Origin: Apostichopus japonicus
Taxonomy: Eukaryota > Echinodermata > Holothuroidea > Aspidochirotida > Stichopodidae
DNA: 64,000 nt
Direction of reading: 5' to 3'
Assembly (NCBI RefSeq): GCF_037975245.1
Contig: NC_092565.1
Span: 8,898,999 to 8,962,998 of the forward strand
Of the stretch, positions 48,769 through 60,380 are shown in pieces. A program made the position numbers and the translations under genes. Under the pieces are notes generated by a model. The model ran no database searches, had not been told where the DNA came from, and saw nothing but the letters and a program-made list of their open reading frames with translations. The stretch's first letter is position 1; the number at the start of each line of letters is the position of its first letter.

Positions 48769-51700
48769 TTAACTTTCTTCCTTGTCCGGACTACCAGAGA
48801 CATCTCGGCCGTAAGTTGCACACAACGTACGATCTCGCAGGTCGCCCCATCCACCGTTGGGCTTGGGAGGCTTTATCCTCAGGGGTCTGGTTTGGGGGGT
48901 CACGACCAAGTTTGATGGGTAAAGGTATCGTTGGTTGGTTTTAAGGTTCTCATCAATCTTCCTCACTAAATCGTCTGCATTGCACTTGCCGTTATGGTGA
49001 ATACCACTGGAAAAAAAAAGAGAGAGAAGCGTTCTGTCAATACGATAAGTTCCCTCTCAGGCATGACGATGAAGACCACCTTTGTGTTAAATCTTACTTC
49101 ATATTATGTTTGAAAGTAAGTTGGCCTGACGTTTCAATCCTAGCAGGATCTTCTTCAGAGGCTAAATAACAAGTAACGGAAGGGACAGAAACATGCACAG
49201 AATACAGAGAGGTTAATGAGCATGGTGAACACAAAGAGAGAGATGTAAGGGGATTAGTAGACAAGGGATGGAGAGAAGAAAGAAAGAAACCAACCGGGAA
49301 AGAGGAGAGGTAGGATATAAACAGTGGAGGGACAAAGAGAGGATTAAGGGAAGGGGGTAGGGAATAAACTAGAGAGGGACAAAGACAGAAAGGTGTGGAG
49401 AAAAATGGTGGAAGAGAGCTGTACACATCTACTGGGTCAAAATATAAATATCTTAATACACAAAAACAAAAATATATATATCTTAATACAAACAACTAAA
49501 AACTAAATACATGGGAGCAAAGTCGATACAAACATCTAGGATATATTTATATCGAAATTAAGCAATATTTAATACTGGAATTTCCAGAGTGAATCAAACT
49601 ATTTTTAATCAATATTTGTTAGGATCGCTCTAATAGTAGTGAGTAGCAATGAAATGTATGAACCACTGATGTACTGTACTGTACTATTATAGTTCAGGCA
49701 TTTAAGTATATTTAGTATCTTCATATTAATTCAATTCCCAGAACATACTGTGTCATACTGGTATCAGTACATTGTTACTCGTTCGGCGATGGGATGTAAG
49801 AACTATACCTCAACCGATCCAATCACCGTTATACATAAACCTGAGAGTACCACCTCTAATATCATCGCAAGAGAATAACGATTCATCTCCCCGGCAACGG
49901 GTCTCCGTAAATAATTCTTTCAAGAACTCGTCGAGGAGACCTCGGGATCTGAACAGCTTTCCCGAGAGCCAGATATCTTCAAGGAGATAGCACTCATTGT
50001 TTTAACAGCTCTGCTCTTCATCAACAAATATGCTTGTAGCAGGTCTAGTGATTGTGATGGTCTCCGACAGCCTAGAGTTATTAACGTAGAGGATGGCAAT
50101 TTGACATTCCATCCCCAGGGTACTGTTCGAACGATCTACATCTAACAGCCTATGGGGTACCCAATTTATTTAAGTCATGAGCAAAACGTCAGTTGAGAAC
50201 ACTTACTACACCCAAAGGCCTTGAATTTGCAAAATTATTTGTAGTTAAATTAGTTTCGCAAAATTTGAAATGAGCAGAAACAATAATTAAAATGTGCTCA
50301 CAACAGAGGCTAGCACAGACTCTTCCTCAAAACAGTTCATCATACGGGCTTATTTGGAGCCAGGCGTTAGTCTCTACATGGAGGTATTAGTTCCTGACAA
50401 CTTAATGGTCTCTATCAGCAATTCTGTTGATAAATACAACTTATATGTATTTGACCTAATTACTTGTCCAGGCTAGGCTAGGTTGACTATTAACTGCATG
50501 ATTTAACAGCTCTTTCAGCAGAACCAACTGCTAATAAACCTATCTTTTTCCTTTAAGCTACCATCCATTCGCTCCTAAGCCAATGACAGACATGCTAGAG
50601 AATGACCAATAACCGTCACACAAGGGCCAAACATACAATTTACAGGTTTAACCATTGATTTCAAATCTTATTTTGCAATTGAATGATTTAATCCCTTTAC
50701 AATGTCTGCACATAGTTTGTCATAAGATTTTAGTAATAAGTGGATTTTTAGGTAATATTAGGCCCAAACAGTTTGAAAAAGTTTACAGCTGGCCTTTCTC
50801 TTTAGATGTTTTTTTCTCTTTGGCTGAGTGGTAACTACCAAGTGTCTGAAGATCAATTGTTTGGGCTCTAGAAACGTAAATGTTAGTTTATCTTTACCAA
50901 AAAGCCGAGCCACTTCAACACTCAGACAGAGATCTGTGTTAGAATCATATGGATTCAAAGTGTCATTGACATTAGGAGTAGTACAACCTGAGTAGCATTT
51001 GTGAGGCTCAGGATTCAAGCTGTATTTTCCAGTCATCAGAAATCTATAATAATGTTCTCCACTTAACTAAACTGGGGTCTTCTAAATTGATAAAACAGAT
51101 CCCAAAATATGCTCCAAGTTTAATTTTGATGTATTAACGCTGAGCCGTTCCATTTGGTAAAAGGTACTTGGCATTCTCACATACCTCTGTGGTAGCTCGG
51201 CATCATAAAAAAATAGCTCTGACTTCCCAATTATTAATTTGATTTTATTACCACTGAGAGAGATATGAGAGATAAATTCTGGAGTCGGTGATATTTACCA
51301 TTCACCAATGTGGAAGACTCGAGGAGACCGGAGGACGAGCGCCCTCAGCGGAGGTTTAAGGCACGATTTACTGAGATGCTGAAGGGTCCAGTCCCAGTTG
51401 TAGTCGTCATAGCTGCAGAATTGCTGCAGAGTGAAAACAGACAGATAAACCATGAAAAAGATGTTTAGATTACACCAGAAACAGCAGAATTGCTGTGAGT
51501 AAAAGTGAAAGAAGAACATAGCAGTATATCATGAACAGGGCAAGTTGACATCACATCATAGCTTGAACAAGAAGAAGCAAACAAGTAAACAGATGTAGAG
51601 AAACAAACACGTAAACAAATGTAGAGTTACAAACAAGTCAACAAATGTAGAGTTAACAAGTAAACAAATGTAGAGCTACTAACAAGTAAACAAATGTAGA

Positions 51701-54700
51701 GTTACAAACAAGTAAACAAATGTAGAGTTAACAAACAAGTAAACAAATGTAGAGTTAACAAGTAAAAAAAATTAGAGTAACAAACAACTAAACAAATGTA
51801 GAGTTACAAAAAAGTAAACAAATGTAAAATTAACAAGTAAACAAATGTAGAATTAACAAGTAAACAAATGTAGAGAAACAATCAAGTAAACAAATGTAGA
51901 GTTAACAAATGTAGAGTTAACAAGTAAACAAATGTAGAGTTACAAACAAGTAAACAAATGTAGAGAAACCAACAACTAAACATTAGAGTCACAAACAAGT
52001 AAACAAATGTAGAGTTACATCAATTTCACAGCAAATCACGTCACAAAGATGAAACCGTATTACACATACAAACTACCAGCAGACACTTTTTCTTTCCGTA
52101 CATTCCCGAGGTCAAAGCCAAGGTTTGATGCCACTTGGCAATGTCAGATATCCGGTTTCCATCCTTTACATAATTAATATTCTAATCAATAACTGCCACT
52201 TTGGTCGATCCTTCTCTGGTTGAAATATCTTACAAATGTTACAGAGACTAGTGATGGTCCATTGAGAGGATTTGTATTTCCAATATTTATTCTCTTCAGG
52301 ATGCTCAAACTAGATCATTTGAGGACAACAAGAGGATGACTAAAGATATAATCTACAAATCCATCACTTAGTCACTCCTTTGAAGGCCTTGCATTTGAAA
52401 TATGAAACTACAACATTGGAAATATGTTGTAAACCTGTTGCTTAATACAAGCTGTAACAAGCTCTCAACTTAAGATATCAATTTTGATGAATCAACACAG
52501 AGCATTAATCATTTTACCTGCTACAATGTTTTATCTCTCTCACACATATCTCGTCATATATTTCCTCTTTTTATGTTACATTTAATTTAAAAATCAACTC
52601 TCGCTGCCATGTATTTTTAAATATGCTTGGTATAATATTTCGCACCAGAAAGTCTACTCATTCCGTCCATCGGGTGTTTTCCAAATCTTCTCTTTTTCGC
52701 CAAAAGAGATAAAGAAACAAAACCTCTTGGCATTTTTCATTGCATTGAAATTGATCACGTTCGAGGCTCTTGCAATCCACATTCATATGTTTGGTCTCCC
52801 TTGGTTTTTTCCCTTTCATCCTGCAAGCATTCATTATTAATAAATACCAACGTTCATCTCAACTTAACATTTTGAAACATGAGAAAAGTATGGGTAAAAT
52901 TATTGTATTGTGCTTTTGTGGGGTTTTATTCCGTACAGGCAAAGGAAAATATCTTGTGCTAATTTTTTGCCAAATTAAAACGACCAAGTTAGGTGTAAAA
53001 ACTCAACCCTAATGAAGAGACTTTGACAGCATGGAACGTTTACAGTAGTTCAAGGTTTTGATACTCTAGACACACTAGTTGTCACAAACTGTATGAGGCA
53101 CAAGTTACTGATAAAAATGGTTGTATGGTATCAAGTACTAAGCAACAGATATAGACCTCGGCTAAAATACACAGGGGCACACACAATGATGGAAACATCA
53201 GACAGGATTTGTATCCAAATGATGGAAACTTATCAAGGTATGTGAACAATTAATTAATTTAATATTGTTGCAGAACTGAGTGTTTTGTTTCCTATCATTG
53301 TTTACAGACAAGAGATCCCTAAAGTGAAGTGAAGGATGCCGATATTTATGCTAAGAATTCCTTTTGGAAAGAACAGGCAGAAACTTGATAGGGTTAATAG
53401 CAATCTCCCCGTTTTTCTTTGTTTTTTTACTTCCTGCAAAAATGTTTCTAGCACATCCAACAAGTTTATGATTGCAAGTTAAAGTGACAGTTTTAATATT
53501 TTGAGGATGATTCACACATATAAACAAATTAGATATTTTAAAGTAAATGATATTTCCTACCCTGCGTACATTTTTGCCACCCCCCTCCCCCAACCACAAA
53601 CACATTGAGGGAAAAATGGTTCAGAAATTAAATTCTCGGCTGGCTTCAGTATTTTTCCTGAAAGATTATTCATAAAATGCCCTGAGGGCATGAAATTCTT
53701 AGTGTTTCCTTCTGTCTTTAAATCCAAACCTTGTTAAAAAATGGCTGTGTCTCGGCTTATTTCTGAAGTTTCTCCATCCAATAAAATATCTTTGTTTTTT
53801 TTTTCCAATTTGGTAATCCCCAAAAGCTGTTTTCTTTTACTTCGATTTTCTCTCAGGGTTCAAGTCTGTCAGAGGAACTAACTCGATAACTCAAGCCTCG
53901 GGGCACACACAAAGGCCTCTGGAAGCGAGATGCTTATATTGGCAAAGGAAAACGATGGCAAGGAATTTCATTAAGTCTTTGGTGATAAAAATCACTGGGT
54001 GTTTCTTCTTCCTGTCCTTATTATTATGATTCAAGAGGCCTACAGTCTTGTTGTCCCATTGAAGATGAACTTGAGAATACTTGACTAAACACTTTGTTTG
54101 ACAGGGAAGAATATGAAAAGGGAAACTAGAAATGGAAGGAAAAAAAATGTGCAATTTTCGAGGTTCGGGGTGCAACAGTAACTCGGACAGTAACTGGAAT
54201 TGATAGGTCTGGCCTTAAGTTGTGATCTACAGTATTATTATTTCACCTGACCATAGTCATGTTGTCATCTGTTTATACACCTGCCCATGCTCTTGTGTAT
54301 TAATGCCATCTACTAAATTCTCACCATGGTATGCTTGCCATCTATTTACACACCTGCTCATGCTCTTGTGTATTAATGCCATCTACTAAATTCTGACCAT
54401 GGTATGCTTGCCATCTATTTACACACCTGCTCATGCTCTTGTGTATTAATGCCATCTACTAAATTCTGACCATGGTATGCTTGCCATCTATTTATACACC
54501 TGCCCATGCTCTTGTGTATTAATGCCATCTACTAAATTCTCACCATGGTATGCTTGCCATCTATTTATACACCTGCCCATGCTCTTGTGTATTAATGCCA
54601 TCTACTAAATTCTCACCATGGTATGCTTGCCATCTATTTATACACCTGCCCATGCTCTTGTGTATTAATGCCATCTACTAAATTCTGACCATGGTATGCT

Positions 54701-57700
54701 TGCCATCTATTTATACACCTGCCCATGCTCTTGTGTATTAATGCCATCTACTAAATTCTCACCATGGTATGCTTGCCATCTACTTATACACCTGCCCATG
54801 CTCTTGTGTATTAATGCCATCTACTAAATTCTCACCATGGTATGCTTGCCATCTATTTATACACCTGCCCATGCTCTTGTGTATTAATGCCATCTACTAA
54901 ATTCTCACCATGGTATGCTTGCCATCTACTTATGCACCCGACTATTGTGTCTTGTTGTCATCTGTTTATGCTGCTGACCCAGTCTTGTTTTAGCATAATC
55001 TATTTATACACTTGACCATGGTCACCTGACCACAGTCTTATTTTGGTCTCATCTACTTATGCACCTGGCAAGTCTTTTTGTCATCTTTGTATACACCAGA
55101 CCATGGTCCTGTTTTAGTGAAATCGATTTATAAACCTGACCATTGTCTTATTTTAGTGGTATCTATTTCTGCATAATACCATGGTCTTGTGTCAGTGCCA
55201 TATATTTCTACACCAGACCTATGGTCTTATTTAGTGCCACCTATCTATTACCCATACAGACCATGGTCTTGTTTTAGCGGTATCTATTTTTGCATAATAC
55301 CATGGTCTTGTGTCAGTGCCATATATTTCTACACCAGACCTATGGTCTTATTTAGTGCCACCTATCTATTACCCATACAGACCATGGTCTTGTTTTAGTG
55401 GAATCTATTTATGCACCTGACCATGGTCTAGTTTTAGTGGTATCTATTTATGCACCGGACCATGGTCTTGTTTTAGTGGTATCTATTTATGCACCGGACC
55501 ATGGTCTTGTTTTAGTGGTATCTATTTCTGCACCTGACCATGGTCTTGTTTTAGTGGTATCTATCAGGGACGTAGCCAGGGGGGAGCAGGGGGAGCGACC
55601 GCTCCCCCCCTTTCAGTGTCAATTTTTTTTTTTTTAAACTGTCTTTTTTTTAGCATGGTATTTTGTCAGTGCTCTTTTGATCTTGAATACTCGTCAGCTC
55701 CGTTAACTCGATTGTAATCGTAGTAATATTCAGGCCTACGGATTCAACTACTTACTGAGTTTGGCAGATGAAATTAGCTAAATTTAGCTTATAGCCAATT
55801 ACAAGCCTACAGTTGGCCACTGCGTAATAAAATACATATTGCCTACCTAACCGCACTCTATGGAATGTCACGAACTGTATGCACAACAACTTCGACAACG
55901 TTCGTTCAATGAGTCGTCCTAAGTTGTTGCACGAACAGCATGTTATGAAGCTAAGCTAGCAATCATACGTGATACGCACTTCCTATAAATAATTATTACA
56001 CTGCTAATACACTGCGATAACGATATTTGTTTTTAGGCCACTGCATATCTGGCTGTAGTACAAAATATGAAAGTTTATATTGTCCATCAGTTAAGTTCGT
56101 CAAATGTATTAAAGTCCAGACATTGGACAATAAACAAGAATCATCCTACTGGAAAACTTGTAAAAGAGCACACTGTTTGTCTTTCTGATATATTATGTAA
56201 AAGAACATGTAAAAGAATTTAAACAGGAAACAAAATCTGCTGATAATGATATCATATGATCAGGGCGTAACCAGTAAGTAGCACGATAGTTTCATTCAAC
56301 ACTCTACCCGCCGAAAAAGACTATAGGATCCGATCTTGTCAGTTTTTTAACATGTAGTTAAGAACCCGTTTACGCAGATAATATTTCAGTTGAGAAAACA
56401 CTTGAGAAATTTGCATCAGATGGCAATCGTCGGATAGCTCTCGCCTTCTCTTATTAGGTTAACTTAAACATTTACTAGCTACAGTTGTATCAAAGACATT
56501 TCTGGACTATCTTTGTATCTACAAGTATCAGAAGTTGAAAAGTAAGACTACTCTGTACATGTAACTTCAAGGGCGGCGGAACCGGGGGGCACAGGGGGCA
56601 AGTGCCCCCCCACTTTTCCTCAGGTTCAAAATGTGCCCTTTTTCTACATAAAACTTGTACTCTTGATCACCTTATTAGGTCAGCGATATTTCAGTAAGAA
56701 ATCTAATCCTAATCTAGAACTATCAGGGGCGTAGCCAGTATGTAGCACTGTAGGCCCGGGCCTACACTTTTTTTTGGCCAAGTTATCTTTTTTATTAAAA
56801 CACCCATAATTCAAATCCATAAGCTTGCTGGACGAGTTTAAGAGTCCAGACAGGAAAAACTATTGAAATGAACGTAGCAAGATTATGGCTAAATTAGGTG
56901 ACCTATTCTTCTGTCATCTAGGCTGTCATTCATATCGCGTGCCGTTTCATTCAATACTCTACCCACCGAAAAAGACTAGGATACGATCTTGTCAGTTTTT
57001 TAGCATCTACTTAAGAACCCGTTTACGCAGATAAAATTTCAGTTGAGAACATTCCACAGTCAAATAAGCCTATCGTTGATTAACAGACTTTATATGTATA
57101 GAGCTGCAGCACTTTGTTGCTTGTTGTTGTCACGATCGGCGTTCCAAGTTCCAAAACAGCCTTTTCGATAAACATTTACTAGCTACAGTTGTATTAAAGA
57201 CAAATACTGGCTATGGTTGTATCAAAGACATTTCTGGCCTATCTTTGTATCTACAAGTATCAGAAGTTGAAAAGTAAGACTACTAAGAGGGGGGGGGGGG
57301 GGAAGTGGGGGGGCATTGATGGAGTGATGTGTATACGCAAATAAGATAATACAATAAGATTTATAAAGGGTACTAAATATCAGGCTGCATCAGTCCAATC
57401 GAATTTCTGCAAAGTGCCCTTTGACGTCGGTGCCCCCCCCCCCCCCGGATTAAAAGTGCTTCCGCCGCCCTTGTGTATCTTGCTAATTTTAATACATTAT
57501 GTATTATTGAATTATGTACTATTTTAACTTGTTTGTTTTTTGGGTTTAAAAGTGATATTGAATGAGGTGTCTCAAGTTAGCAAGAGGCCAGGGAACCAGA
57601 ATGAACACTAGGGAAGGGCCGTTTCCGGCCATCTGGGGGGTTTGTAAAACCAAAAATTTTCTTGTACGCTCCGCGCCAACCGATGGTGGCGCTCCGCTCA

Positions 57701-59555
57701 GGTAGTCGTGCCTACAACTTTGAAAATCCACATCAATCGCAAAAAGTGCTCCCCCCTCTTTCAAATTCCTGGCTACGTCGCTGGTATCTATTCATACACC
57801 AGACCATGGTCTTGTTTTAGTGGTGCCTATTTATGCACCTGACCATGGTCTAGTTTTAGTGGTATCTATTTCTGCACCTGACCATGGTCTTGTTTTAATG
57901 GTGCCTATTTATACACCAGACCATGGTCTTGTTTTAGTGGTATCTATTTATACACCAGACCATGGTCTTGTTTTAGTGGTATCTATTTCTGCACCTGACC
58001 ATGGTCTTGTTTTAGTGGTATCTATTTCTGCACCTGACCATGGTCTTGTTTTAATGGTGCCTATTTATACACCAGACCATGGTCTTGTTTTAGTGGTATC
58101 TATTTATACACCAGACCATGGTCTTGTTTTAGTGGTATCTATTTATCACCTGACCATGGTCTTGTTTTAATGGTGCCTATTTATCACCTGACCATGGTCT
58201 TGTTTTAATGGTATCTATTTATCACCTGACCATGGTCTTGTTTTAATGGTATCTATTTATACACCAGACCATGGTCTTGTTTTAATGGTGCCTATTTATA
58301 CACCAGACCATGGTCTTGTTTTAGTGGTATCTATTTATACACCAGACCATGGTCTTGTTTAGTGGTATCTATTTATCACCTGACCATGGTCTTGTTTTAA
58401 TGGTATCTATTTATACACCAGACCATGGTCTTGTTTTAGTGGTATCTATTTATACACCAGACCATGGTCTTGTTTTAGTGGTATCTATTTATACACCAGA
58501 CCATGGTCTTGTTTTAGTGGTATCTATTTCTGCACCAGACCATGGTCTTGTTTTAGTGGTATCTATTTATACACCAGACCATGGTCTTGTTTTAGTGGTG
58601 CCTATTTATGCACCTGACCATGGTCTAGTTTTAGTGGTATCTATTTATGCACCTGACCATGATCTTGTTTAGTGGTATATTTTTATGCACACTACCATGG
58701 CCTTGTGTCACACCATATATTTCTGCACCAGACCCATGGTCTTATTTAGTGCCATTTATCTATTACCCCAACAGACCATGGCCTATTTCCACATGTTGAC
58801 ACCTACCTCTTTACACTCCTGAAGGCTCAGCCAAGTTTTCTTGTCTAACGCCATTCCCATATTATGCTTCGAGGAATGCCAATCTGTTACATCCGCCTGC
58901 GAATGAAATGATTATGATTTTTATATTGTTTATATTACTTTTATGAAATTGTCCCTTCAAACAGCTAAACTGACCACAGAACTACCAAACAAACATTCTT
59001 TGAAATAGAAGAATCACTTAACAAATCATTTTGACCTAAATTCCAACACAAGTTCCAACACAACAGTAATGAGTGATTAACAGCTAATTAGCAAACAAAA
59101 CCCATCAAATTGTTGTCTTTATTTCAACCCCAAAATCTGCGAGGCTGATGTCACAATGACATCATCAATGAAGCATTCTACGCCTGAATCAATCACGAGT
59201 GCTACAGGGCTGGAATTGAGATGTGTCATGAGAGACACTGTGCCAAAGTAATGATTATGTCATGATAAACTAATAAAGATGCTGTCCATTGAGTAACAAC
59301 AATATTCACCGACCGACAGTCAATCCAACACTGCATAGGAGACACCAATACATGTATCAGGTGTGACCTGCTCAAGATTCATTACCCCTCCCCCCCCCCC
59401 CAACCCTGACATTTCTAAAGACGGCAATTTTAATGACATTAAAGCATCAACATGAATTCATTAAACAAGTCTATCATACCTTATCTGCACGATCTCTGTA
59501 GACACGATTCTTATCGTACGTCCCTAGAGTCAAGATGTTGCATTCTGTTACTTTG
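48769..59555 (-). CDS. MGAT2: MGAT2 (GlcNAc-transferase II), C-terminal four exons; 5' part outside window
   Basis: Exons (minus strand, 5' to 3'): 59555-59480, 58896-58807, 51423-51299, 49006-48769 (stop TAA at 48769-48771). They join in phase to give 175 residues. Diagnostic stretches: CNILTLGTYDKN, SSKHNMGMALDKKTW, YDDYNWDWTLQHLSKSC, RVFHIGECGIHHNGKC, PPKPNGGWGDLRDRTLC, all close to human MGAT2. The enzyme is a type II Golgi membrane protein that adds beta-1,2-GlcNAc to the alpha-1,6 mannose arm, committing N-glycans to complex biantennary form. The catalytic DDYNWDW region, the metal-binding His of FHIGEC and the conserved C-terminal Cys set are present. The stem, transmembrane segment and metal-binding EED region must be encoded right of 64000; no matching exon is visible in 59556-64000. 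Human MGAT2 is a single-exon gene, whereas this one is split, with a 7.4 kb intron. Confidence 0.95.
49124..49166. repeat. Dispersed repeat fragment, copy 2
   Basis: ggcctgacgtttcaatcc then agcaggatcttcttcagagg, matching the copy at 48446-48490. It sits in the last MGAT2 intron. Confidence 0.7.
51560..52018. repeat. ~22-bp minisatellite, about 20 copies
   Basis: Units of the form acaagtaaacaaatgtagag (followed by tt or aa) repeat with small length changes (18-23 bp) across about 460 bp of the MGAT2 intron. Confidence 0.92.
54246..54940. repeat. 73-bp satellite, about 9.5 copies
   Basis: ttctcaccatggtatgcttg-type starts recur at 54318, 54391 and 54464 and onward every 73 bp. Copies are nearly identical (ctc/ctg and tttaca/tttata variants). 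Each unit looks like a dimer of the 39-bp monomer next to it: one half is accatggtatgcttgccatc, the other cccatgctcttgtgtattaa. Confidence 0.93.
54941..55564. repeat. 39-bp satellite array, left arm
   Basis: Monomers of the type gaccatggtcttgttttagt followed by ggtatctatttatacacca. Each carries the perfect palindrome GACCATGGTC. A three-monomer higher-order unit of 122 bp is duplicated here (starting near 55158 and 55280). The left edge is diverged and the right end is cut by the transposon at 55565. Confidence 0.92.
56271..57283. repeat. Duplicated segment shared by outer and nested elements
   Basis: 56271-56556 and 56724-57283 are two diverged copies. Both begin cagggcgta/caggggcgtag, share tttcattcaacactctaccc-like, gaacccgtttacgcagataa and tctacaagtatcagaagttg, and end aagtaagactact. 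The second copy is about 270 nt longer, so one of them carries internal indels. Both starts resemble the TIR of the outer element. Confidence 0.75.
56568..57473. mobile_element. Nested TIR element, 906 bp
   Basis: Left end CAAGGGCGGCGGAA and right end TTCCGCCGCCCTTG are exact inverted repeats. Flanks tgtaactt (56560-56567) and tgtatctt (57474-57481) match at 7 of 8 positions, consistent with an old 8-bp target duplication. Long G and C runs lie just inside the ends. No transposase is seen. Confidence 0.8.
57784..58795. repeat. 39-bp satellite array, right arm
   Basis: About 25 monomers of the same 39-bp family, with units of 38 or 39 bp and three main variants (tatacaccaga, tgcacctga, tcacctga). 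The right edge (58670-58795) shows the same unusual three-monomer variant found at the left edge of the array (55158-55400). The 39-bp length keeps a frame open with repeat peptide DHGLVLVVSIYTP, which is not a gene. Confidence 0.92.
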
Positions 59556-60096
59556 CTGAAAGAGAGCAAAAATAAATAAATAAATAAATATACCCATGAA
59601 CAGATGACTGAAATATCCAGGTGATTATTTTATAAAATATGATTTCCTGTTGCACCTTTGACAGTTCCTGGATTACCTACGCATTTCCATCACAAATTTT
59701 CTAATGAGGAAACGTTTTGACTCCCTAACACCCAACGCAAGAATGTGGATTCTCTGAAACAAAAGGCTAATTTCCAAGACTGAACAGATTTTATATATCT
59801 ATGGTTATCACGATTAATTTCAGACCATTTTCATACCAAGTATGAGCTCACCAAACTAGACTTGATTATGTTAGCTCGTTTTCAGTCTTTTCAGATTTTG
59901 ACTACTTTTGACTTAAGGTGAACTTTGACCTCTGCCAAAACTACTGGAAAGCCCAGCACCCATTATAGGGCACCTACCAACCAACTCTGGGATTAACCTC
60001 TATATTAGTTTGCTCACAAGGTTGTCATACTTTGTCATCTAGTGACTTCAAATGACCTTTGACATTTATCAACTCTTTAGGGTTAAATGAACTGGT

Positions 60097-60380
60097 GCTG
60101 TGGCTGAGTGGATAAAGGCTGTGGCATTTGAAGTAATGAGGCTTAGCAAAAGGGAGGTCCCGGTTCAATACCCTGGCCGGCTCATAGTAAGGTGGGTTTT
60201 TCATGCAAGAGCAATCTAGGGTTTTCCCATCTGAAATGACTTTCTAAATTGAAAAGATTCCCAATATGAGTTAAAATGTTGAGTTGGAAGCCACCCGATG
60301 TGTAAGTAGTAATCCATAAGCCCTTGTGGGTTTCTCCCACATTTGTGGCCACTTAAGTGTCATAAAATAACTGCTGATTA
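60097..60380 (+). repeat. tRNA-derived SINE, copy 2 (A and B boxes intact)
   Basis: The head gctgtggctgagtggataaa carries A box TGGCTGAGTGG, and ggttcaatacc is a near-consensus B box about 55 nt downstream. The body is collinear with the copy at 17280-17560 and the end is ataactgctgatta. It lies antisense in the MGAT2 upstream intron. The head resembles tRNA-Leu/Ser. Confidence 0.87.

Larger units (their letters stand above)
55565..57783. mobile_element. hAT-like DNA transposon, non-autonomous, 2219 bp
   Basis: Left end CAGGGACGTAGCCAGG and right end CCTGGCTACGTCGCTG are terminal inverted repeats matching at 15 of 16 positions. They are flanked by a perfect 8-bp duplication gtatctat (55557-55564 and 57784-57791). 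An 8-bp TSD and a CAG-starting TIR are the hallmarks of the hAT superfamily. No transposase frame is visible, so the element is non-autonomous or decayed. It inserted within the 39-bp satellite array in the MGAT2 intron and contains a nested element at 56568-57473. Confidence 0.85.
51424..58806 (-). other. MGAT2 7.4-kb intron packed with satellites and a transposon
   Basis: The minus-strand donor gtaggt is at 58806-58801 and the acceptor AG at 51425-51424. The protein reads straight through (LQECKE then QFCSYDDYN), so nothing coding is missing. The intron holds three tandem-repeat arrays and the hAT-like insertion annotated separately. Confidence 0.9.

Noticed and set aside
50758-51036. 92-codon minus-strand frame in the MGAT2 intron between exons 51423-51299 and 49006-48769
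   Set aside because: The MGAT2 protein is contiguous without it, and I recognise no family. It could be a transposon scrap but nothing supports that.
54246-54940. CRISPR-like regular repeats
   Set aside because: The whole 73-bp unit is conserved with no variable spacers, and the context is an animal intron.
55398-55637. Similar repeat frame on the left arm of the array
   Set aside because: Same satellite, and it runs into the transposon end.
57820-58672. Open frames encoding the repeat peptide DHGLVLVVSIYTP
   Set aside because: They are products of a 39-bp satellite (a multiple of three) on the strand opposite MGAT2, inside its intron; no splice or start context.
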